A stretch of DNA of 64,000 nucleotides from assembly GCF_002272875.1 (NCBI RefSeq), contig NZ_MLAN01000003.1, positions 1-64,000 on the forward strand, written 5' to 3'. Below are positions 54,874 to 64,000 of the stretch, one piece after another. Origin of the DNA: Helicobacter sp. 11S02629-2 (GTDB lineage: Bacteria; Campylobacterota; Campylobacteria; Campylobacterales; Helicobacteraceae). Both the position numbers and the translations under genes were made by a program. A model generated the notes under the pieces. The model was not told the origin of the DNA, made no database searches, and worked only from the letters and a program-made list of their open reading frames with translations. Position 1 is the first letter of the stretch. Every line of letters begins with the position of its first letter.

Positions 54874-56346
54874 ATGAAGCAAGCATCCGCCAAATCAAAA
54901 ATCATAAAAATGATCATAACTATCCTAGTAGGAATAGTAATCTTTGTCTTGCCAACTCCAGAAGGCTTAAGCGTGCATGCGTGGGGCTATCTAGCCTTAT
55001 TCATAGCACTTATAGTTGGTCTTATCTTAGAGCCTATAGCCCCAGCCTTATTAAGCCTTATAACCATAGCTATAGCCATACTTTTTAAGATAGGACCAGT
55101 AGGCACAGAGTATGGACACGTAAACGCACAAACTGCAGTACAGTGGGGACTTAGCGGCTTTGCTAACACTGTAGTTTGGCTTATCTTTTCAGCTTTTATG
55201 ATAGGTATAGGCTTTACTAAAAGTGGATTAGGAAGGCGTATATCTTTATATCTAGTTAGCAAGCTTGGTAAAAAGACTTTAGGGTTAGGCTACGCCATAG
55301 CTATAATTGATGGAATCTTAGCGCCCTTCATCCCAAGTAATGCCGCTAGAAGTGGCAGCATGTACCCCATGATATCAAGCATACCGCCTATGTTTGATAG
55401 CACGCCTGAAAATAACCCTAGAAAGATAGGCTCCTATCTTGCCTATACTGCTTGTGCTGCAGGCTGCGTAAGTAGCTCTATCTTCCTAACTGCTTCTTCT
55501 TCTAACTCCCTAGCCCTAGCTTTTATAAGTAAGGCTGGCATGGTGGTGCCTAACTGGCTAAGCTGGTTTGTGGCCATGTTACCAGTTAGTATCATCCTTT
55601 TTTTACTAACTCCTTTGCTAGTTTACTGGTTTTACCCACCTACCCTAAAAGGCTCTCCTGAAATAGTCACTTGGGCAAAAGATGAGTTAAAAAGTGTAGG
55701 CAAGATGAAAAAAGAAGAATACTTCATGCTCCTTATATCAGTAGTGGCTTTAGTTCTTTGGATAGGTGGAAGCTACTTTCACATACACTCAACTACAACA
55801 GCCCTAGTAGTTGCTATAGCCATGGTTATCTTAAAAGTTATCACTTGGAATGACTTCTTATCCAACAAGCCCGCGTGGAATGTTATGGTCTGGCTTGCTA
55901 CCTTAGTCACCATGGCAGGAGGGCTAAAAAATGTAGGGTTTATAGAGTGGATATCAACTAAGTTTGATCATCTTTTTATAGGCTTCCCTCCTTTTGTAGC
56001 CATCATTGGCCTACTACTTCTTTTTAGCTTTCTTCGTTACTTTTTTGCTAGTAATACAGCCTTTGCCACTGCCTTTATGACCATCTTTGTAATACTTGCT
56101 CAAAGCATCCCGGGTACTGACCCAGTAAAAACTGTGCTTTTTTTAGTACTACCTATGGGCTTTGTTGGAATCTTAGCACCTTATACTACAGGGCCAACTA
56201 CTGTGTGGTATGCAAGCGGATATATTAAATCAAGTGACTTTTGGCGTCTTGGTATAACTTTTGGCATGCTTTATCTAATCATCTTTATGGTCATAGGCAT
56301 GCCTTATATCAATCTTATCTATCCTTATCTTAGCTTTGCAAGGTAG
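54874..56346 (+). CDS. DASS-family anion:sodium symporter
   Basis: 490 residues, largely hydrophobic with about 12 membrane segments. It belongs to the divalent anion symporter family (CitT/SLC13). Two sodium/substrate motifs are visible: SNAARSGSMYPMI in the first half and the SNTAFATAFM segment in the second, with ASSSNSLALAFI between. The substrate is likely a di- or tricarboxylate (succinate, malate, citrate or 2-oxoglutarate). It could feed the malic enzyme and TCA genes of this window. Confidence 0.88.
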   Translation: MKQASAKSKIIKMIITILVGIVIFVLPTPEGLSVHAWGYLALFIALIVGLILEPIAPALLSLITIAIAILFKIGPVGTEYGHVNAQTAVQWGLSGFANTVVWLIFSAFMIGIGFTKSGLGRRISLYLVSKLGKKTLGLGYAIAIIDGILAPFIPSNAARSGSMYPMISSIPPMFDSTPENNPRKIGSYLAYTACAAGCVSSSIFLTASSSNSLALAFISKAGMVVPNWLSWFVAMLPVSIILFLLTPLLVYWFYPPTLKGSPEIVTWAKDELKSVGKMKKEEYFMLLISVVALVLWIGGSYFHIHSTTTALVVAIAMVILKVITWNDFLSNKPAWNVMVWLATLVTMAGGLKNVGFIEWISTKFDHLFIGFPPFVAIIGLLLLFSFLRYFFASNTAFATAFMTIFVILAQSIPGTDPVKTVLFLVLPMGFVGILAPYTTGPTTVWYASGYIKSSDFWRLGITFGMLYLIIFMVIGMPYINLIYPYLSFAR

Positions 56347-56360
56347 TAAGTTTTTATAAA

Positions 56361-56390
56361 AGTAGATTCTATGGCTTAATGGAATCTACT
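56361..56390 (+). terminator. Hairpin after the DASS gene, made of AGATTC/GAATCT
   Basis: AGTAGATTCTAT (56361-56372) and ATGGAATCTACT (56379-56390) pair over 12 bp with one position that is G-U in RNA, across a six-base loop, 14 bp after the stop. T/C-rich sequence follows. It probably ends the transcript. Confidence 0.6.
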
Positions 56391-56881
56391 TCTTCTCACA
56401 AGCTAGGCGTTGATATAAAGTCACGCCAATCATATATTTAAAAAACTTTTCTGCCTCTATGGAATCTAATTTTTAGATTCCATATCTAAACAATTTCTTT
56501 TTTTTATAAATGATTATTTATATATTTTTTCTTTCAAGACAAGGCTTAGCCCGTGGTTTTTTTTTTTTTTTGAAAAAAGGGAATAGACAAAAAAGGGGGA
56601 GAAAGAGAGAGAAGAATAAAGGGGCTTAATCCCTCTTCACTCCCCTTAGCTTTTAAAAAGCCTTTCTTTAAAAAGTCTCACAAGTAAGTAAAACTATCTC
56701 AAGAAAGCCTTGCTTTTATCGTAATCAAAGGAAAGATGAAAGCTTATTTCCCTCGCTAGTAAAATGACTAAGTCTGCACTGACTTTATCTTTTAATGCCA
56801 TTTTATCAAGCACGAAACAAGCAAGAAGCCGCTTTGATAGAAATATGGCATCACTTAAAATAGCTTTTAAAAAACTAGCTT
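56391..56881. other. Spacer with a second hairpin, T15 tract and purine-rich run
   Basis: ATGGAATCTAA (56459-56469) and TTAGATTCCAT (56473-56483) form perfect 11-bp arms with a TTT centre. A T15 homopolymer lies at 56557-56571, followed by a purine-rich run with GGGGG and GAGAGAGAG to about 56620. AAGGGG and CCCCTT (about 56620-56646) may pair. No ORF. Confidence 0.5.
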
Positions 56882-58915
56882 TTAAAACCTATTCTTTTTA
56901 ACATCTTCTATCATGACTTTAGAAACAGAATCTATATTTTTACCTATAGCACTGCACTCATCTACTATGCTTAAAGTGTCTTTTACTTGATGCTGAAGGC
57001 TTGCTATGGCGTTATTAACCTCTAAGACACTGTGAGTTTGAGTAGAGATAGACTGAGACATCTCATCTATACTTTGAGATAGCAAAGATATACTTCCTTC
57101 TATCTCATTTAAAGACTTTTGAGTTTTCTCAGCAAGCTTTCTAACCTCATCAGCAACAACAGCAAATCCACGTCCATGCTCTCCTGCACGTGCTGCTTCT
57201 ATGGCTGCATTAAGTGCTAAGATATTTATCTGATCAGCTATGTCATGTATCATCTTAGTAATGCTTTTTATGCCTTCACTTTGTGCTAGGACGTTTTCAC
57301 TTTTTTCATTTATACTTTGTAAAGACGCACTTATATTATTCATATTGCCTGCACTATCTTCCATGGCTTTAGCTTGATTGGCTGTTAAGTCATTAAGCTT
57401 AGCTGTGACGTCATTTAAGCTTTCAGCTTTCTGTGCTAAGTTGTTTGAAACTTGTAGATTGGAGTTTAGATTTAAGACTATAGTATCCCTTAGCTTGTTT
57501 AGATTTATAGCCAGTTCTAAAAAGCCTCCTTTTAAGCCTGTAGAAGCAACTGAGGATAAGAAGTTGTTTTGTGAGTAAGATTCCATAGTGCTTGAGATTA
57601 AAGAGAAGTTTTGTCCTATAAGGTTTAAAAACTCACATAGATTATCTTTAAGCTTCATGATTTGTTCATTATTAGAAGTTGCAACTAGCTTGCCTTGGAA
57701 GTTCCCAAGCCTTCCTTGCTCTAGTGCGATAGTTATCTCATTAACTAGTTTTTCATCTTGCTCTAAGTTTATCCTTACTCCAGATATGGACTGATTTATG
57801 ACATTTGCTAAGTCGCCAAACTCATCTTTTGAGTAAATCCTTATCTCTTCTAAAGTTTTCTTTTTGTGCCCTACGTAATCAAGGAAGGAAAATATCCCTC
57901 TTTGTATCTTATTAAGCGAGTTAGAAAAGCTTCTTATAAAAGATACGCTTAGGCTTATACCTATTATTAAAGTTATAACAGCTATGACTATAACCCAGAT
58001 GATGGAGTTAACTTCATTTCTAACTATGGCTTTAGTCTGAGTTAGCGAAAAATCCAAGATATTATTAATCTCTAAGTTTAAAAAGTTGATATAAGCACTA
58101 GAGATCTTAAACCACTCTTTAGCATCTTGTCCATACTTGCCATAGTCTGATTTTTGATAAAGGACATCAATCTTAGCTTTTGTGGCTGCAAACTGCGCAC
58201 TATTTTGTGTGTCTAAACCTCTAAATGCACTATAGTAGTTTAAAGATTCTATAGCTTTTGCAAGGCTAGAGTTAAAGATCCCAAGGCTAGAAAAAGTAAG
58301 ATTTGATTGATCGACATTCATGCGCTCATTTATCTCAAAAACCCCAGCGACATTAGCCCTAACTAGTCCCATAGCCTCAGTTGCATATACTAAGTTATAA
58401 GCTCCAAGCAAAGCATAGTTTATACGCTCATCTATAAGGCTATTACTTATGCTTCTATTTACTATTCTTATTAGCTTATCTATAGTTTCTGAGTAGGCAG
58501 CTATAGCAGTTTCAGTTACATAGTAGCCTTCATTTATCTTAGTTCTTAAAGTCTTTATGCTGTTAAAGTCTTGTTTTACTAGCTCTATGTCTTGGCTACT
58601 TTGTGCACTATTATCATTTGCCATGAAAGCCAATAAGTTGGCAAATGAAGCATCTACTTTAGTCTTTTGTTCATCATAAGGCCTTTGTGTAGCATCACTT
58701 GCATTAGTCACATACATCCCACCAAGCCCTCTTTCAACTTGCACATCATGCACTAAAGTTGATACTTGCTTAGCATAGTAAATATTTTCTGGCACTAAAG
58801 ATAACTGCTTATAAAGACTAAAATGCTTAGTAAGTAGCATCGCACAGTAGATTAGACTTATGATTAGTAAAAAGACAACAAGTAAGATCTGTTTTGCTTT
58901 GATATTAAATCTCAT
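56882..58915 (-). CDS. Methyl-accepting chemotaxis protein with NIT-type sensor
   Basis: 677 residues: TM1 about 9-28 ([19 protein letters not shown]); a mostly helical periplasmic domain about 30-305 with [20 protein letters not shown], typical of the nitrate/nitrite-sensing NIT family; TM2 about 307-327 ([20 protein letters not shown]); HAMP; and a signalling hairpin whose tip region has [26 protein letters not shown] precedes the ATG. NIT domains are named for nitrate sensing, but the actual ligand here is unknown. Monocistronic. Confidence 0.9.
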   Translation of the reverse strand: MRFNIKAKQILLVVFLLIISLIYCAMLLTKHFSLYKQLSLVPENIYYAKQVSTLVHDVQVERGLGGMYVTNASDATQRPYDEQKTKVDASFANLLAFMANDNSAQSSQDIELVKQDFNSIKTLRTKINEGYYVTETAIAAYSETIDKLIRIVNRSISNSLIDERINYALLGAYNLVYATEAMGLVRANVAGVFEINERMNVDQSNLTFSSLGIFNSSLAKAIESLNYYSAFRGLDTQNSAQFAATKAKIDVLYQKSDYGKYGQDAKEWFKISSAYINFLNLEINNILDFSLTQTKAIVRNEVNSIIWVIVIAVITLIIGISLSVSFIRSFSNSLNKIQRGIFSFLDYVGHKKKTLEEIRIYSKDEFGDLANVINQSISGVRINLEQDEKLVNEITIALEQGRLGNFQGKLVATSNNEQIMKLKDNLCEFLNLIGQNFSLISSTMESYSQNNFLSSVASTGLKGGFLELAINLNKLRDTIVLNLNSNLQVSNNLAQKAESLNDVTAKLNDLTANQAKAMEDSAGNMNNISASLQSINEKSENVLAQSEGIKSITKMIHDIADQINILALNAAIEAARAGEHGRGFAVVADEVRKLAEKTQKSLNEIEGSISLLSQSIDEMSQSISTQTHSVLEVNNAIASLQHQVKDTLSIVDECSAIGKNIDSVSKVMIEDVKKNRF

Positions 58916-59108
58916 ATCTTCAACCTCTTTTGTTTTGGCTTGTAATATTTCGTAAGTTTAGTGCAATTTCTAGAGATGTTAGGAAAAACTAAACATTTAA
59001 TAAAAATTTTACTTTCTTGATGTATTAAAAGCAAGATGTCAAAAATGCTAAGTTTTTACACTAGTAGGCTTTGTTACTTTCCTTCCTTAAGCTTATATCT
59101 TAATAAAC

Positions 59109-60431
59109 CTACCCCAAGATTCTTATCATATAAGGCTTACAAACCGTGCAGCTTAAACTTTCTATGTCTTTAAGTGCTTTTTGTATATCTAGCTCAGCAC
59201 AGATATGGGTTGAAAGTAAAAGAGTTGCGTGACTTGGCTTAGAATCCACACACTCATCACTTAGATTTTCTTTTTGTAAAAGGGTTCTAATAGAGACTTG
59301 ATGCTTAGCAAAAACTAGTGATATATCACTTAAAACGCCCGGCTTATCTATGACATGTAGTCTTATATAGTACTTACTAGAAATAGATTCTATAGCTTTA
59401 AGCTTTAAGTTATTTTCATAAGAACTCATATAACCTAGCATAGGCGAAGTTTTACTTCTTGCTATCTCTAAGATATCACTTACAACCGAACTAGCAGTTG
59501 GCGCCCCACCCGCACCAGCACCATAATAAACTGTCTCTCCTACCATATCACCTACTACACTTATAGCATTCATAGCATCATCTACTTTTGCTAAAAGCTT
59601 ATCTTCTAAGACTAAGCAAGGATGCACTCTAAGTTCTACCTCATCGCTATTAGCCTCTTTCTTAGCTATACCTAAAAGCTTTATTACGTAACCAAACTCT
59701 TTGGCAAATAAAATATCAACCTGTGATATCTCTTCTATCCCTTCTACTAAGATATCTTCAAACCTAGCATTTATGCCATAAGCAATACTTGCTAGAATTA
59801 AAAGCTTATGGGCTGTATCACCTCCACTTATATCAAGTGTAGGGTCAGCTTCAGCATAGCCTAACTCCTGTGCTTGCTTTAGTGCTACTTTAAAGTCTAA
59901 GCCATCTTTACTCATCTTGCTTAAGATGAAGTTACTTGTGCCATTCATAATGCCACTAAGTGAAAGGATATGATTAGCCCCAAGTCCATCTTTTAGAATC
60001 TTTATTATAGGTATGCCACCACATACGCTTGCTTCAAAGCCTATGGCTGAGTTTTTACACTGCTTTTCTAGGTCATATCTGTGATAAGCAAGCATGGCTT
60101 TATTAGCAGTTACAAAGGCCTTACCACTTTTTAGTGCCTTTAAGGCTATCTCATAAGGAAGCTCTACTCCTCCTATAAGCTCTACTACTATCTCGATGCT
60201 AGGGTCTTTAAAGGCATCATCTATATTAGTGCTTAGCTTTATGCCTAGATCTTTTAGCTCTTTAGATTCTATATCTCTTGATATGCCAATACGCGGGATA
60301 AGGTTTGCCCCACATCTTGCTTTTAATATATCTTTGTTTTTTTGTAGTATATCTACTACACTTTTACCAACTACACCTACGCCAATTACTGCTATATTTA
60401 TATCTCTCAAGTTAGTCTGCCTTTTAGCCAT
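59109..60431 (-). CDS. hom: Homoserine dehydrogenase
   Basis: Reduces aspartate semialdehyde to homoserine for threonine and methionine. AVIGVGVVGKSVVDIL is the dinucleotide fold, VTANKAMLAYH and GFEASVCGGIPIIKILKDGL the active region, YAEADPTLDISGGD the substrate part. A C-terminal ACT domain (IRLHVIDKPGVLSDISLVFA) suggests feedback inhibition, probably by threonine. The length of 440 residues is that of the monofunctional enzyme. Confidence 0.97.
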   Translation of the reverse strand: MAKRQTNLRDINIAVIGVGVVGKSVVDILQKNKDILKARCGANLIPRIGISRDIESKELKDLGIKLSTNIDDAFKDPSIEIVVELIGGVELPYEIALKALKSGKAFVTANKAMLAYHRYDLEKQCKNSAIGFEASVCGGIPIIKILKDGLGANHILSLSGIMNGTSNFILSKMSKDGLDFKVALKQAQELGYAEADPTLDISGGDTAHKLLILASIAYGINARFEDILVEGIEEISQVDILFAKEFGYVIKLLGIAKKEANSDEVELRVHPCLVLEDKLLAKVDDAMNAISVVGDMVGETVYYGAGAGGAPTASSVVSDILEIARSKTSPMLGYMSSYENNLKLKAIESISSKYYIRLHVIDKPGVLSDISLVFAKHQVSIRTLLQKENLSDECVDSKPSHATLLLSTHICAELDIQKALKDIESLSCTVCKPYMIRILG

Positions 60432-60512
60432 TACATATAATCTAAATAAACCTTAATTATAACCTGTGTTAGAATACAAGCTAGTAATCATCCTAGTGCG
60501 TGAAGAGTTGCA

Positions 60513-61433
60513 ATGAAGTTTAGAAAAATAGGAATCTTACTTAACTTAGTAGGTGTCCTAATCATCATAGTGTTATTAATTGCCTTAGTGTTTTCATACT
60601 TTTATGTATCTCACAGAAGTGAAGCTACCATAAACTCAAAACTTGCCCAAACTAAAACTAAGCTAAAAGCAAAAAATATAGACTTAGAGTACTCAGACTT
60701 TAAATGCAGTGGCTTTAGGAATATAGAGTGTTTTAGCAAAGGCATCACTTTAGGCTTTGATAACCAAACACTAGAATCTAGAAATATAAAACTACAAACT
60801 AAAAGAGATAGCACTGATTTAAACATGACTTTAGATTTTAGGCTAAACTCAGTATTTAATGCCACTCAAAACAACAAAGTAGCCTTGGCTGCTTTTAAAA
60901 CACTTCAACCAAAATACGTAACTTGCAAGATAGACTTTGAAGCCCAAGACGCTATAGGCACTATGAAATGTGATCTATTAAAAGGCGATATAACAAGCAC
61001 CATAGATTCCAAAGTGACTTTCAAGCAAAACTTTGACAACTTAGTAGACGCCTTTAGCTCTATAAACCAAAACACACCTTTTTCTCTAGAACTTGCTTAT
61101 AACATCATAAGACCGGATAACTTCATAGATAAGTTTAATGCCAATGCACTAGATTATGAAAGAGCCCTTGGTAACTCTGATAGTTCTAAAAACATAAAAG
61201 CAGCCTATAGTAAAAACGCCAAAGATAGCATAGATGCACTGATATTTTTAGCTAAGGTAACTGGCTTACTTGATGAGACAAGCTCACAAGCTTTTAGAAA
61301 CTTTCCCAATACTAGTGGCTTAACCTTAAGCATAAAAAGCAAGCAAGATGTCAATTTGGCATTTTTTAGTCTAAACAAACATGACCTACTTGCAAAAAGT
61401 ACTCTTTTTGACTGGAGTATAAAAGATAATTAG
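60513..61433 (+). CDS. Membrane-anchored periplasmic protein of unknown function
   Basis: 306 residues with a single strong N-terminal helix (LLNLVGVLIIIVLLIALVFSYFY) that is not obviously cleaved. The outer part is beta-rich (LQTKRDSTDLNMTLDFRLNS) with cysteines in FKCSGFRNIECFS and YVTCKIDF plus MKCDLL, likely two disulfides. It abuts the next gene directly (stop then ATG) and lies two genes before flgR. I do not recognise the family. Confidence 0.6.
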   Translation: MKFRKIGILLNLVGVLIIIVLLIALVFSYFYVSHRSEATINSKLAQTKTKLKAKNIDLEYSDFKCSGFRNIECFSKGITLGFDNQTLESRNIKLQTKRDSTDLNMTLDFRLNSVFNATQNNKVALAAFKTLQPKYVTCKIDFEAQDAIGTMKCDLLKGDITSTIDSKVTFKQNFDNLVDAFSSINQNTPFSLELAYNIIRPDNFIDKFNANALDYERALGNSDSSKNIKAAYSKNAKDSIDALIFLAKVTGLLDETSSQAFRNFPNTSGLTLSIKSKQDVNLAFFSLNKHDLLAKSTLFDWSIKDN

Positions 61434-61991
61434 ATGAGATTTTATATCTTGTGTCTTATGACATTTCTTAGCTTAGCTCTACTTCACGCTAGGCAAGATC
61501 TAGATTTGACACAAGATACAAAAAAGCCAGATGATATAGTTTTTATAACAGATTCTAAACCCCAAGAGTTCATAGTAAGCTATGACTTTACTACCCTTAA
61601 CTACATCCCAAAAGGGCAAGACTTAAAAGTCTCTAAGCCCCTAGTCCCTATCATCTTAAAAGAAGGCTTAAAGCCACTTTTTAAATGCAGTGTGCCTTTT
61701 AAAGCAAGGAGTTTTGCTATAAGCGTGCCAGGTGAGTTTAGCCCCTTGCAAAAAGAAGCTTTTGTAGAAAAGCAAGTTAGTTATGAGATTTATAGAATCT
61801 TAAACGCCCATGTAGATTCTTTGCTTAAGTGTTTAATGCAAAATGAAGCCAGTATAAATACTAATGACCTTACAAGCAACTTCCAAACAAGCGCTTTTAG
61901 TCATCTAAGACTTATGCCTTCTTACGTGCTAGCAAGTTTTAATGACGATAGCTTAGAGCTTGTATTTTATAAGCCAAAAAGGCAAAACTAG
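61434..61991 (+). CDS. Secreted protein of unknown function
   Basis: 185 residues with a cleavable signal peptide (YILCLMTFLSLALLHA). Two cysteines (LFKCSVPF and LLKCLMQ) may pair. The ATG follows the upstream stop without a gap, so it is probably co-translated with the anchored protein and the two may interact. flgR starts 25 bp downstream. No motif recognised. Confidence 0.58.
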   Translation: MRFYILCLMTFLSLALLHARQDLDLTQDTKKPDDIVFITDSKPQEFIVSYDFTTLNYIPKGQDLKVSKPLVPIILKEGLKPLFKCSVPFKARSFAISVPGEFSPLQKEAFVEKQVSYEIYRILNAHVDSLLKCLMQNEASINTNDLTSNFQTSAFSHLRLMPSYVLASFNDDSLELVFYKPKRQN

Positions 61992-62016
61992 ATGACATAC
62001 CAAAAGGAGCCTAAAG

Positions 62017-63180
62017 ATGAAAATAGCCATAGTAGAAGATGACATCAACATGAGAAAGGGGCTAGAGTTTTTCTTTCTAGACTATAAAGACTTAGAGATA
62101 GTTAGTTTTAAAAACCCAAAAGATGCCCTAAAAGCTCTTGATGATAGCTTTTCTTTGGTCATTACAGATATAAATATGCCTCATATGGATGGGCTAACTT
62201 TTTTATCTGAACTAAAAGGGCGTTATGAAGCCATAGTTATAACTGGTAATGCCACTTTGAACAAGGCTATAGAATCTATAAGGCTAGGAGTAAAAGACTT
62301 CTTTCAAAAGCCTTTTGAGCCAAAAGACTTGCTTGATGCAGTTTATAGGACTAAAAAGCTAGTTGAGTTTGAAAAAAGCACTCCTAAAAAAAAGCTTAAC
62401 CTCTCTAAAAATAAAGACTTTTTTAAAGCTAGCTCGCCTGCCTTAGAAGAAGCAAAAAACATGGCCTTAAAAGTGGCTAAGACTGATGCTAGTGTATTGC
62501 TTTTAGGGGCTAGTGGAGTGGGCAAAGAAGTCTTTGCGCGCTATATACATGAAAACTCAAAAAGAAGCACTGCACCTTTTGTAGCACTAAATATGGCAAG
62601 CATCCCAGAAAACCTTTTAGAATCTGAACTCTTTGGCTTTGAAAAAGGTGCCTTTACAGATGCTAGTAGTCAAAAGATAGGACTTTTTGAAAGCGCCCAA
62701 GGAGGAAGTATCTTTTTAGATGAGATAGGTGAGATGCCTTTAGCCCTCCAAGCAAAGCTACTTCGTGCTTTGCAAGAAAAAGAGATAACTAGACTAGGAA
62801 GTGCTAAGCCTATAAAGATAGATGTGAGATTTATCTCAGCGACTAATGCAGACATAAAAGATAAGATTAATAAGCATGAGTTTAGAGAAGATCTCTTTTT
62901 TAGACTTCAAACCGTGCCTATTAAGATTCCACTTTTAAAAGATAGAAAAGAAGAAATCCTTCCTATAGCTATAAATCACATAGAAAATATCTGCAAAAAC
63001 TACGACTTTAGCACTAAGATTCTAAGTAAAGATGCACAAGCTAGGCTGCTTGAGTACAGCTGGCCGGGTAATATAAGAGAACTTTTATCTGTGATAGAGC
63101 GTGCTTGCATACTAAGTGAAGGTGAATATATCACTCAAAGTGATTTATATTTAGATGAAAGAGAAAAAGGATTACTTTAA
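62017..63180 (+). CDS. flgR: Sigma-54 activator FlgR, lacking a DNA-binding domain
   Basis: NtrC-family regulator of the RpoN flagellar genes. Receiver with acidic pair EDD, phospho-acceptor D51 (VITDINMPHMDG) and K98; AAA+ domain with Walker A GASGVGKE (164-171), loop 1 written GAFTDA (211-216) instead of GAFTGA, and Walker B FLDEIGEM. The protein ends soon after SWPGNIRELLSVIERA, so the Fis-type helix-turn-helix is missing, as known for H. pylori FlgR. It would act from solution with kinase FlgS. Confidence 0.93.
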   Translation: MKIAIVEDDINMRKGLEFFFLDYKDLEIVSFKNPKDALKALDDSFSLVITDINMPHMDGLTFLSELKGRYEAIVITGNATLNKAIESIRLGVKDFFQKPFEPKDLLDAVYRTKKLVEFEKSTPKKKLNLSKNKDFFKASSPALEEAKNMALKVAKTDASVLLLGASGVGKEVFARYIHENSKRSTAPFVALNMASIPENLLESELFGFEKGAFTDASSQKIGLFESAQGGSIFLDEIGEMPLALQAKLLRALQEKEITRLGSAKPIKIDVRFISATNADIKDKINKHEFREDLFFRLQTVPIKIPLLKDRKEEILPIAINHIENICKNYDFSTKILSKDAQARLLEYSWPGNIRELLSVIERACILSEGEYITQSDLYLDEREKGLL

Positions 63181-63222
63181 TATTTTGTTAGAATCTACTC
63201 TTATATCAATGCAAAGGATCTA

Positions 63223-64000
63223 ATGTTGCAAAAGCTAGTTGTATTTATCATGCTTTTTGCCTTTTTGCAAGCTAAAAGCTACATTATCTCACCTCTTTTG
63301 CCACCTACCCAAGAGGTCTTAAGCACTGCGAAATCAAGCTGTGATACAAGCTGCATGCATGATCTTTTTAATAAAAAACTTTATCTAAGCTTTCTTTCTT
63401 ACTATAAAGGCACAAGCGATGTCGCCTTAAAAGCAAATTTTAAAGTCGCTAGCTCTTATTTAGATTCTTTTGTATATCACGAAGATACACTTAGTGATAA
63501 GGTTTTACGCATAGCTCTTTTAATGCCCCAAAAGTTAATAGGTCGCTACTCAGTATCCACTCCAGATGTAGTTATGAGTTATCTTGTATCACGTGGCATA
63601 GACTTTAACTTTAAGGTCTTTAACTCAAGTGATGAAAGCCCAGAAAACCTAATAAAAGCCTATGATGACTTAAAAGCACAAAACTATGACTATGTTATAG
63701 CCATACTTACTCAAAGTGGGGTTAAAGCCTTAGTACAAAACGTCAATGTAGATAGGCTAGTTTATGTGCCAACTGTCAATATCAACCAGATAGATTTTTC
63801 CGTGCCTAAGAAGATGGTTTTTGGTGGTATAGACTATAGCGCCCAGATAAAACTAATCTCAAACTTTGCTAAAGATAGCTCTCTAATAGCTTATAACGAT
63901 GATAGCTACATAGGCATGATACTAGCTAACACCCTAGCTAAAGATGACAAAAGTATCATCTATCAAGACACTATAACTTCAAAGCTTGCAGCCAACTATA
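63223..64000 (+). CDS. Periplasmic protein, possibly type I binding-protein fold (3' end outside window)
   Basis: An open frame from ATG 63223, with AAAGGAT upstream, running past the right edge (259 codons seen). A signal peptide (LVVFIMLFAFLQA) is followed by SYIISPLLPP. LRIALLMPQKLIGRYSVST and YDYVIAILTQSGVKALVQ, then MVFGGIDYSAQIKLIS, resemble the alternating strands and helices of periplasmic binding or LpoA-like proteins. In H. pylori a hypothetical gene also follows flgR. Function not recognised. Confidence 0.7.
   Translation, partial: MLQKLVVFIMLFAFLQAKSYIISPLLPPTQEVLSTAKSSCDTSCMHDLFNKKLYLSFLSYYKGTSDVALKANFKVASSYLDSFVYHEDTLSDKVLRIALLMPQKLIGRYSVSTPDVVMSYLVSRGIDFNFKVFNSSDESPENLIKAYDDLKAQNYDYVIAILTQSGVKALVQNVNVDRLVYVPTVNINQIDFSVPKKMVFGGIDYSAQIKLISNFAKDSSLIAYNDDSYIGMILANTLAKDDKSIIYQDTITSKLAANY

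Overview
The window is AT-rich chromosome from a Helicobacter-like member of the Campylobacterota (Epsilonproteobacteria). The evidence is gene content and order: panD-ybaB-PDZ protein; holA-rpsF-ssb-rpsR; a PpiD-like protein-ftsA-ftsZ; EI24 protein-PEB4/Cbf2-fba; truB-csrA-ispE-smpB-exbB; a FlgR without a DNA-binding domain; and several barrel proteins ending in aromatic residues. The species cannot be named from the sequence. Two features are unusual for the genus as I know it: a PEP carboxylase and a ClcA very close to the enterobacterial protein.

Layout. 1-400: tail of a chemotaxis receptor, a 17-bp tandem repeat and a hairpin. 393-6656 (minus): recG, surE, ispA, PDZ protein, ybaB, panD. 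6744-9173 (plus): ligA with two BRCT domains. 9174-10212: gene-poor kilobase holding a minigene for a 23-residue hydrophobic peptide with its own promoter, 5' hairpin, near-maximal Shine-Dalgarno, terminator and antisense promoters, which looks like a type I toxin-antitoxin locus. 10213-12438 (minus): holA, rpsF, ssb, rpsR, preceded by the 4.5S SRP RNA at about 12466-12573. 12695-17034: a conserved hypothetical, ppc, and divergent ilvC. 17102-19904: pstS facing a PhoB/PhoR-like two-component pair. 20027-24296: malic enzyme, then ADP-heptose genes hldD, hldE, gmhA. 24536-29231: cell division (ftsZ, ftsA) with a PpiD-like chaperone. 29421-32145: divergent gltA and icd. 32393-35617: DUF302 protein, EI24 protein, PEB4/Cbf2, fba. 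35638-39915: pgi, truB, csrA, ispE, smpB, exbB. 40376-47049 (minus): a monocistronic porin-like protein and a five-gene envelope operon headed by a probable dead trypsin-fold protein. 47182-52672: cyclophilin, ileS, hemD, mrp. 53121-56346: clcA and a DASS transporter. 56882-64000: NIT-domain chemoreceptor, hom, two envelope unknowns, flgR, and a partial periplasmic protein.

Functionally the window is mostly core metabolism. Citrate synthase and isocitrate dehydrogenase feed 2-oxoglutarate; PEP carboxylase and malic enzyme provide an anaplerotic and return branch; pgi, fba, the heptose genes, hom and ilvC cover sugar, LPS and amino-acid synthesis. Surface and environmental functions are the outer-membrane proteins, the chemoreceptors, pstS with its regulator pair, ClcA and FlgR.

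The two observations most worth following are the candidate type I toxin-antitoxin locus near 9.6-9.8 kb, and a strong excess of GAATCT/AGATTC across genes and intergenic DNA, sometimes paired as perfect inverted repeats, a pattern reminiscent of DNA-uptake sequences. There are no rRNA genes, recognisable tRNAs, insertion sequences or CRISPR arrays.
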